The notes below the pieces were generated by a model, which saw only the letters and a program-made list of their open reading frames with translations, ran no database searches and had not been told where the DNA came from. A stretch of DNA of 5,643 bases from Rhodobacteraceae bacterium UBA7436 (GTDB lineage Bacteria > Pseudomonadota > Alphaproteobacteria > Rhodobacterales > Rhodobacteraceae). Below are positions 1 through 4,792 of the stretch, piece by piece; the first letter of the stretch is position 1, and every line of letters starts with the position of its first letter. The stretch spans positions 2,163 through 7,805 of the forward strand of contig DLQI01000108.1 of the NCBI GenBank assembly GCA_002478745.1. The letters are read 5' to 3'. A program made the translations under genes and the position numbers.

Positions 1-1046
1 TTCTGAAGTCCAAGACGGCTCACATCTTTATCTTCCCTTCCACTGGGACGGGCGGTTGGGAAACGACTCTTACGAACACCCTCTCCAAGGGCGACAAAGT
101 TCTGGCCGCACGTAACGGTATGTTCGCACATCGCTGGATCGATATGTGCCAGCGGCACGGATTGAATGTACAGGTTGTTGAAACGCCTTGGGGACACGGT
201 ATTCCTGCTGACGATTATGCAGAGATTTTGAAGTCCGACACCAACCACGAGATCAAAGCCGTTCTGGCCACGCACAACGAAACAGCGACTGGTGTTAAGT
301 CGGACATTGCGGCCGTTCGCGCCGCACTCGACGCCGCAGACCATCCTGCACTCCTTTTCGTAGACGGTGTTAGCTCTATCGCATCAATGGATTTCCGGTT
401 TGACGAGTGGGGCGTCGATGTCGCCGTAACCGGCAGCCAAAAAGGCTTCATGTTGCCTGCAGGTCTGGCCATCGTCGGATTTTCCGAAAAAGCGGTCGTT
501 GCCACGGATACCGCTGATCTGCCGCGCACCTTCTTTGACATCAAGGACATGCAAAAAGGGTACGATAACAGCGCCTTCCCATACACACCACCGGTTGGCC
601 TGATGAACGGTCTGAAGCTGGCTTTGGAAATGATACTGGACGAAGGTATCGACAACGTCGTCGCACGCCATACGCGTATTGCAACAGGCGTGCGCCTTGC
701 TGTTGAAGCTTGGGGTCTCGAGCTCTGCGCCGTCTCACCAGACGTCTATTCGGACACAGTGTCAGCAATCTGCACGCCCGAAGGTTTCAACGCCACGGAT
801 ATTGTCACACATGCCGCAGACGTCTACGGCGTCGCGTTCGGTGTCGGCCTTGGTGAAGTTGCGGGTAAAGTTTTCCGTATCGGCCATTTGGGAAGTCTCA
901 CAGATGTGATGATGCTCAGTGGTCTTGCCACAGCAGAAATGTGCATGGTTGATCTCGGGCTGGATATCAAACTTGGTTCCGGCGTCGCAGCAGCACAAGA
1001 ATACTACCGCACAAACCCGGCCGCATCACAGAAGGACGCTGCATAA
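1..1046 (+). CDS. bhcA: Aspartate--glyoxylate aminotransferase BhcA (5'-partial)
   Basis: This is a class V, fold type I PLP aminotransferase of the serine/alanine-glyoxylate aminotransferase family. In the BHAC it moves the amino group of aspartate to glyoxylate, giving glycine and oxaloacetate; it should be cytosolic. The frame is open from the left edge (first full codon at 3), leaving 347 residues; about 50 N-terminal residues are missing if the protein has the roughly 400-residue family length. Near the left edge is the PLP-phosphate-binding motif PSTGTGGWE. VDGVSSI holds the Asp that contacts the PLP ring nitrogen (363-365). The Schiff-base Lys lies in TGSQKGFMLPAGL (codon 441-443). The C-terminal substrate-carboxylate Arg lies in FRIGHLG (codon 876-878). 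The ATG at 120 is internal, because conserved sequence precedes it. The stop codon overlaps the bhcB start (TAATG). From sequence alone it resembles any serine-glyoxylate aminotransferase; the aspartate-specific role is inferred from the bhcBCD neighbours. Confidence 0.93.
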   Translation, partial: LKSKTAHIFIFPSTGTGGWETTLTNTLSKGDKVLAARNGMFAHRWIDMCQRHGLNVQVVETPWGHGIPADDYAEILKSDTNHEIKAVLATHNETATGVKSDIAAVRAALDAADHPALLFVDGVSSIASMDFRFDEWGVDVAVTGSQKGFMLPAGLAIVGFSEKAVVATDTADLPRTFFDIKDMQKGYDNSAFPYTPPVGLMNGLKLALEMILDEGIDNVVARHTRIATGVRLAVEAWGLELCAVSPDVYSDTVSAICTPEGFNATDIVTHAADVYGVAFGVGLGEVAGKVFRIGHLGSLTDVMMLSGLATAEMCMVDLGLDIKLGSGVAAAQEYYRTNPAASQKDAA

Positions 1047-2011
1047 TGCTGGATGAAGAACTGTATATCCCAACCTATCAGGACATGCTCGATGCGCATG
1101 AGCGAATCAAGCCACATATCAACCGCACACCGATCCGGACATCTGCCTATCTCAATGAGCTGACCGGCGCGCAGATGTTCTTCAAATGCGAGAATTTTCA
1201 GGAACCCGGTGCCTTCAAGGTACGCGGTGCCAGTAATGCCGTGTTTGGGCTGAGTGACGAGCAGGCCAAAAACGGTGTCGCCACACATTCGTCAGGCAAC
1301 CACGCATCCTGTCTGAGCTATGCGGCAATGCTGCGCGGTATTCCGTGCAACGTTGTTATGCCAAAGACAGCGCCACAGGCCAAGAAAGACACGGTACGTC
1401 GCTATGGCGGTGTCATTACGGAATGTGAGCCATCCACGACATCGCGTGAAGAGGCCTTTGCGAAGGTGCAGGCCGAAACGGGCGGAGATTTTGTGCATCC
1501 GTACAACGATCCGCGGGTGATCGCTGGTCAAGGCACCTGCGCCAAGGAGTTCATGGAGCAGGTTGACGGGCTGGAAATGATGGTCGCACCCATTGGCGGT
1601 GGCGGGATGATTTCGGGCACTTGCCTGACGTTGTCCACTCTGGCCCCCGAAGTCCAGATTATCGCGTCCGAGCCAGAGCAAGCCGATGATGCTTACCGCA
1701 GCTTCAAGGCCGGCTACATTATCGCCGATGATGCGCCCAAAACGATCGCAGACGGACTGCTTGTGCCACTGAAAGAACGGACATGGCACTTTGTGTCCAA
1801 CTATGTGACCGACATTCTGACGGCCTCCGAGGAAGAAATCATCAAGGCCATGAAGATCACATGGAAGCATCTGCGCATTGTGATGGAGCCAAGCTGTGCG
1901 GTGCCATTGGCGACAATTCTGAAAAACAAAGAACAGTTCGCGGGTAAGCGGGTCGGCATCATCGTAACAGGCGGCAATGTCGATCTCGACAAGCTGCCTT
2001 GGCTTAAGTGA
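1046..2011 (+). CDS. bhcB: beta-hydroxyaspartate dehydratase BhcB
   Basis: This 321-residue protein belongs to the fold type II PLP family of threonine dehydratase and serine racemase, and lacks a C-terminal ACT regulatory domain. In the BHAC it removes water from (2R,3S)-beta-hydroxyaspartate to give iminosuccinate. Visible motifs are ENFQEPGAFKVRGA with the Schiff-base Lys58, SSGNHA (residues 82-87) for the substrate carboxylate, the PLP-phosphate loop GGGG (184-187), a serine-racemase-like divalent-metal site around SEPEQADD (Glu209, Ala213, Asp215), and the C-terminal TGGN (308-311) near the PLP ring. The start ATG shares one base with the bhcA stop. It has an AAGGA ribosome site at 1032-1036, 9 bases upstream and inside bhcA, so coupled translation is likely. 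By hand count, none of its codons is TTA, CTA, ATA, AGA or AGG. Without its neighbours it could be read as a threonine dehydratase or threo-3-hydroxyaspartate ammonia-lyase. Confidence 0.95.
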   Translation: MLDEELYIPTYQDMLDAHERIKPHINRTPIRTSAYLNELTGAQMFFKCENFQEPGAFKVRGASNAVFGLSDEQAKNGVATHSSGNHASCLSYAAMLRGIPCNVVMPKTAPQAKKDTVRRYGGVITECEPSTTSREEAFAKVQAETGGDFVHPYNDPRVIAGQGTCAKEFMEQVDGLEMMVAPIGGGGMISGTCLTLSTLAPEVQIIASEPEQADDAYRSFKAGYIIADDAPKTIADGLLVPLKERTWHFVSNYVTDILTASEEEIIKAMKITWKHLRIVMEPSCAVPLATILKNKEQFAGKRVGIIVTGGNVDLDKLPWLK

Positions 2012-2016
2012 AGGGA
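2011..2016 (+). promoter_or_regulatory. Ribosome binding site of bhcC
   Basis: AAGGGA begins on the last base of the bhcB stop codon and leaves a 9-base spacer to the ATG at 2026. It decides the start, since the alternative GTG at 2008 would put this Shine-Dalgarno sequence inside the coding region. Confidence 0.75.
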
Positions 2017-2025
2017 AATCACGCT

Positions 2026-3189
2026 ATGAACACGCATGAGAAATTCGAAGAGTACGAAGTCGGTTATGACATTCCTGCCAAGCCCGGAATGGATGAGGCC
2101 GATATTCAGACGCCCTGCCTCGTCCTCGATCTGGACGCGCTTGAGCGTAACGTGAAAAAGATGGGTGATTTTGCCAAGGCGGCAGGGATGCGCCACCGTA
2201 GCCATGGCAAGATGCACAAATCTGTTGATGTGCAGAAGCTTCAGGAATCCCTTGGCGGTGCCTGTGGTGTATGCTGCCAGAAGGTTTCGGAGGCTGAAGT
2301 TTTCGCACGTGGCGGTATCAAAGACGTGCTGGTGTCCAATCAGGTGACGGCGCCGCAAAAAATCGACAGGCTGGCCGGCTTGCCCAAGCTGGGTGCGCGC
2401 ACAATTTGCTGTGTTGACGACATTGCGAACATCGCAAACCTCTCTGCTGCCGCGGTCAAGCACGGCACCCAGATCGAATGTCTCGTCGAGATCGACTGTG
2501 GCGCAGGCCGTTGCGGCGTGACGACTACACCTGCGGTTGTTGAATTGGCGAAAGCTATTGATGCAGCGGACGGTCTGAAATTCGCGGGCTTGCAGGCTTA
2601 TCAGGGCGCAATGCAACACCTCGACAGCTACGCCGAGCGCGAAGGCAAAACCCAAATTGCCATCGACATGGTAAAAGACGCCGTAGACACCTTAAAGGCA
2701 GACGGTCTCGAGTGTGACATCGTCGGCGGCGGCGGCACAGGCAGCTATTACTTCGAGAGCGCATCAAAGGTGTTCAACGAGCTTCAATGTGGCTCATATG
2801 CGTTTATGGATGCGGACTATGGCCGTATTCTGGACGAGAACGGCAACCGGATTGACGAGGGCGAATGGGAGAACGCATTGTTCATCCTGACCACCGTTAT
2901 GTCCCATGCAAAAGCTGACAAAGCGATTGTTGATGCTGGTCTCAAAGCGCAATCTGTCGACAGTGGCTTGCCATTCATCTTTGGCCGTACAGACGTGAAA
3001 TACGTCAAGTGCTCGGACGAGCACGGTGTCGTCGCAGACGAAGGCGGTATGCTCAAAGTCAACGACAAGCTCAAGCTGGTGCCCGGTCACTGCGACCCGA
3101 CATGTAACGTACATGACTGGTATGTCGGTGTGCGCGGCGGAAAAGTTGAGACTGTTTGGCCCGTATCCGCACGCGGCAAAGCATATTGA
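2026..3189 (+). CDS. bhcC: 3-hydroxy-D-aspartate (beta-hydroxyaspartate) aldolase BhcC
   Basis: This 387-residue fold type III PLP enzyme has an alanine-racemase-like N-terminal barrel and a C-terminal D-serine-dehydratase-like domain, as in D-threonine aldolases. In the BHAC it condenses glycine and glyoxylate to (2R,3S)-beta-hydroxyaspartate. The N-terminal TPCLVLDLDALERN (29-42) is the usual family opening. RHRSHGKMHKS (57-66) carries the likely PLP Lys62, CCQKVSEAEVF (83-93) is a family signature, and GGGGTGSYY (234-242) binds the PLP phosphate. PGHCDPTCN (353-361) gives the His355-x-Asp357 metal site typical of D-threonine aldolases. The ATG at 2026 is preferred over an in-frame GTG at 2008, which overlaps the bhcB stop, because AAGGGA at 2011-2016 sits 9 bases before it and the extra six residues have no family support. 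The protein has 14 cysteines, including CGVCC at 80-84. A plain D-threonine aldolase is the alternative, but the flanking bhc genes make that unlikely. Confidence 0.95.
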   Translation: MNTHEKFEEYEVGYDIPAKPGMDEADIQTPCLVLDLDALERNVKKMGDFAKAAGMRHRSHGKMHKSVDVQKLQESLGGACGVCCQKVSEAEVFARGGIKDVLVSNQVTAPQKIDRLAGLPKLGARTICCVDDIANIANLSAAAVKHGTQIECLVEIDCGAGRCGVTTTPAVVELAKAIDAADGLKFAGLQAYQGAMQHLDSYAEREGKTQIAIDMVKDAVDTLKADGLECDIVGGGGTGSYYFESASKVFNELQCGSYAFMDADYGRILDENGNRIDEGEWENALFILTTVMSHAKADKAIVDAGLKAQSVDSGLPFIFGRTDVKYVKCSDEHGVVADEGGMLKVNDKLKLVPGHCDPTCNVHDWYVGVRGGKVETVWPVSARGKAY

Positions 3190-3198
3190 GATGAACAT

Positions 3199-3223
3199 TC
3201 CGGCAGCCGCAGCGGCTGCCGGA
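3199..3223 (+). repeat. Perfect inverted repeat / RNA hairpin after bhcC
   Basis: The arms TCCGGCAGCCG (3199-3209) and CGGCTGCCGGA (3213-3223) are exact reverse complements around the three-base loop CAG, giving an 11-bp stem with nine G-C pairs. It starts ten bases after the bhcC stop codon. The bases that follow (TACCAAG) are not a U-tract, so it does not look like a standard intrinsic terminator. A 3'-end protector, RNA processing site or partial attenuator between bhcC and bhcD is more likely; that role is inferred. Confidence 0.75.
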
Positions 3224-3231
3224 TACCAAGA

Positions 3232-3281
3232 CGTCCGCACCGCTGCCTCCCCTGTCAGTGTGTGCGGGCGCCTGAATTTTT
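3232..3281 (+). terminator. Weak terminator-like stem with T-run (tentative)
   Basis: CGTCCGCAC (3232-3240) can pair with GTGCGGGCG (3262-3270) as nine pairs including one T-G wobble, across a 21-base loop. Six bases later comes TTTTT (3277-3281). The long loop and the gap before the T-run make an efficient terminator doubtful. If functional, it would lower bhcD transcription relative to bhcABC. Confidence 0.22.
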
Positions 3282-3288
3282 GGAGGAG
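3282..3288 (+). promoter_or_regulatory. Strong Shine-Dalgarno sequence of bhcD
   Basis: GGAGGAG ends 7 bases before the ATG at 3296 and is the best match to the anti-Shine-Dalgarno sequence in the window. It fixes the bhcD start at 3296 and suggests translation initiates independently of bhcC. Confidence 0.85.
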
Positions 3289-3295
3289 AGCCCCG

Positions 3296-4261
3296 ATGTT
3301 GATCGTTCCCGAACGCGAAATTGCTGCCTTGATGACACGCGACGCGGCGTTTGATGCTGTTGAGAGTGTTTTTGCCGCAATGGCAGCTAGAGACGCGTAT
3401 AATTTTCCCGTGATCCGTGAAGCCATTGGCCACGAAGATGCGCTTTATGGCTTCAAAGGCGGCTTTGACAAGACGGGCATGACATTGGGCCTCAAGGCAG
3501 GTGGTTACTGGCCGAACAATCTGGAAAAACACGGTCATATCAATCACCAGTCCACCATTTTCCTGTTTGATCCGGACACCGGCATGGTCCGCGCAATGGT
3601 TGGCGGTAACCTGTTGACTGCTTTGCGCACCGCGGCGGCATCATCGGTATCTATCAAACATCTGGCCCGAAAAGACGCCAAGGTGATGGGTATGGTGGGC
3701 GCGGGTCATCAGGCCACATTCCAGCTGCGCGCAGCGCTTGAACAGCGCCAGTTCGAGAAAGTTATCGGCTGGAATTACCACCCCGAGATGCTCCCCAACA
3801 TTGAAAAGATCGCAAATGAGGCGGGGCTTCCCTTTGAGGCTGTCGAACTTGAGGGCATGACAGAGGCAGATGTTGTGATCTCCATCACTTCGACCTTTGC
3901 CCCAACTATTATGGCCGACCACATCGCGCCAGGAACGCACATAGCGTGCATGGGAACAGACACTAAGGGCAAGCAGGAGGTCGAGGCTGCCCTACTGGCG
4001 CGATCAACTGTATTCACGGATGAGGTGGCCCAATCCATTAGCATCGGTGAAGCGCAACATGCAGTTGGCTCTGGTCTGATCCAGGAAAGCGATGTGCATC
4101 AGTTAGGTGCCGTAATCAATGGTACACACAAGGGCCGCACTTCGGACGATGAGATCACCCTGTTCGATGGCACGGGTGTTGGCCTCCAAGACCTTGCTGT
4201 TGCAGCAAGTGTTGTTGATCTGGCTGTGAAAAACGGCGTTGCAATAGAGGTCGATTTCTAA
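3296..4261 (+). CDS. bhcD: Iminosuccinate reductase BhcD
   Basis: This 321-residue protein belongs to the ornithine cyclodeaminase / mu-crystallin family. In the BHAC it reduces iminosuccinate to L-aspartate with NAD(P)H, regenerating the amino donor for BhcA. Visible family features are Lys67 in GLKAGGYWPNN, TALRTAAASS with Arg111 and Thr112 (substrate carboxylate and cofactor phosphate), the Rossmann glycine motif VGAGHQA (134-140), the second nucleotide-domain signature ISITST (195-200) followed by CMGTDTKGKQE, and DGTGVGLQDLA (291-301) near the C-terminus. The start at 3296 is set by the GGAGGAG site. The same frame is open further upstream into bhcC, but that part has no family similarity. 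The stop codon overlaps the next gene's start as TAATG. It has somewhat more rare codons (about five of TTA/CTA/ATA/AGA/AGG) than bhcB. From sequence alone it could be called ornithine cyclodeaminase or a ketimine reductase; the operon decides the substrate. Confidence 0.94.
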   Translation: MLIVPEREIAALMTRDAAFDAVESVFAAMAARDAYNFPVIREAIGHEDALYGFKGGFDKTGMTLGLKAGGYWPNNLEKHGHINHQSTIFLFDPDTGMVRAMVGGNLLTALRTAAASSVSIKHLARKDAKVMGMVGAGHQATFQLRAALEQRQFEKVIGWNYHPEMLPNIEKIANEAGLPFEAVELEGMTEADVVISITSTFAPTIMADHIAPGTHIACMGTDTKGKQEVEAALLARSTVFTDEVAQSISIGEAQHAVGSGLIQESDVHQLGAVINGTHKGRTSDDEITLFDGTGVGLQDLAVAASVVDLAVKNGVAIEVDF

Positions 4262-4764
4262 TGACATCCGCCTTGGCTGGACAATACCTCCCTAACATTA
4301 CTTTGGCCTCATCAGACGGCCGTAATGTGGCATTGTCTGGCCTTGTGGGGCTAACAGTGATTTACATCTACCCCCATACCAGCCCGCCTGATGGCAACGC
4401 CATTGCAGGTTGGTCCGACATTCCCGGGGCCAAGGGCTGTACACCCCAGTCGTGTGGGTTCCGCGATCACCATGCCGATCTAACAGACGCAGGCGGCGCC
4501 CATGTTTTTGGCCTGTCTACGCAATCCTCACCCTATCAGGCGGAAGTTGTAGAGCGGCTTCATTTACCTTTTGCGCTGCTATCGGATGCTGATCTCACGT
4601 TAAAGAGCGCTCTGAATTTACCGTTCTTCGAGGCAGCGGGCATGGCGTTGTTACACCGTCTGACTTTGATAGTGCAGGACGGCAAGATTGAATACGTCTT
4701 CGAAGATATCGCTGACCCAGCTGCCAATGCAGCCGCAGTACTCGAATATATAATAGGGCGCTAA
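4261..4764 (+). CDS. PrxQ/BCP-like peroxiredoxin
   Basis: This 167-residue thioredoxin-fold peroxidase probably reduces H2O2 or organic hydroperoxides in the cytosol at the expense of thioredoxin or a similar thiol donor. GCTPQSCGFRDHHADL (59-74) carries the likely peroxidatic Cys60 and, five residues on, Cys65 as likely resolving Cys, the C-x4-C layout of BCP/PrxQ. Arg133 in LHRLTLIV fits the conserved active-site Arg. Between the beta-strand YIYP (35-38) and the active site is an insertion (about 39-58, including GWSDIPGAKG) that lengthens the usual PrxQ loop; a proteobacterial AhpC/TSA subgroup carries a similar loop. There is no signal peptide. Translation is probably coupled to bhcD: the ATG overlaps its stop and only a weak GAGG (4247-4250) precedes it. 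Ten of 167 codons are TTA, CTA or ATA. The operon position suggests co-expression with glyoxylate metabolism, but its substrate cannot be read from sequence. Confidence 0.86.
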   Translation: MTSALAGQYLPNITLASSDGRNVALSGLVGLTVIYIYPHTSPPDGNAIAGWSDIPGAKGCTPQSCGFRDHHADLTDAGGAHVFGLSTQSSPYQAEVVERLHLPFALLSDADLTLKSALNLPFFEAAGMALLHRLTLIVQDGKIEYVFEDIADPAANAAAVLEYIIGR

Positions 4765-4774
4765 CGCGCGCTAT
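4753..4774 (+). repeat. Imperfect inverted repeat over the peroxiredoxin stop codon
   Basis: ATAGGGCGC (4753-4761) pairs with GCGCGCTAT (4766-4774) at eight of nine positions (one G-G mismatch), with loop TAAC containing most of the stop codon. There is no U-tract. It may be an intercistronic RNA structure or a chance product of GC-alternating sequence. Confidence 0.3.
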
Positions 4775-4779
4775 GTTCC

Positions 4780-4785
4780 AAAGGA
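4780..4785 (+). promoter_or_regulatory. Ribosome binding site of the GAPDH-like gene
   Basis: AAAGGA with a 7-base spacer precedes the ATG at 4793 and supports that start. The ATG is also followed at once by the canonical GAPDH N-terminus. Confidence 0.7.
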
Positions 4786-4792
4786 CATAAAA

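Larger units (their letters stand above)
3190..3295 (+). other. bhcC-bhcD intergenic leader
   Basis: This is the only sizeable non-coding gap in the window (106 bases). It contains a perfect 11-bp hairpin just after the bhcC stop, a weaker stem ending at 3270, the T5 run at 3277-3281 and the bhcD ribosome site. No -10/-35 promoter pair stands out. The stretch stays open in the bhcD frame, with an in-frame ATG at 3191, but the resulting peptide is a run of alanines read from the hairpin and is not part of the recognisable reductase fold. It is best read as an untranslated intercistronic leader. Confidence 0.6.

Noticed and set aside
120..1046. ATG at 120 as the start of the aminotransferase
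   Set aside because: The frame is open to the left edge and positions 3-119 encode conserved family sequence (PSTGTGGWE), so the gene starts outside the window.
1801..2655. Long open frame on the minus strand (284 codons)
   Set aside because: It is the reverse shadow of bhcB and bhcC, spans their junction, and its translation has no recognisable domain while both plus-strand genes are well supported.
3199..3223. Rho-independent terminator ending the operon after bhcC
   Set aside because: There is no U-run after the stem, and bhcD, required for the same cycle, follows immediately on the same strand.
3026..3295. In-frame 5' extension of bhcD, including the ATG at 3191
   Set aside because: It overlaps bhcC in another frame, encodes low-complexity alanine-rich sequence from the hairpin, and lacks similarity to the reductase fold; GGAGGAG places the start at 3296.
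2794..3547. Overlapping minus-strand open frames across bhcC, the gap and bhcD
   Set aside because: The translations look like reverse-frame noise, with no plausible start context and no family motif; GC-rich genes commonly leave such open frames.
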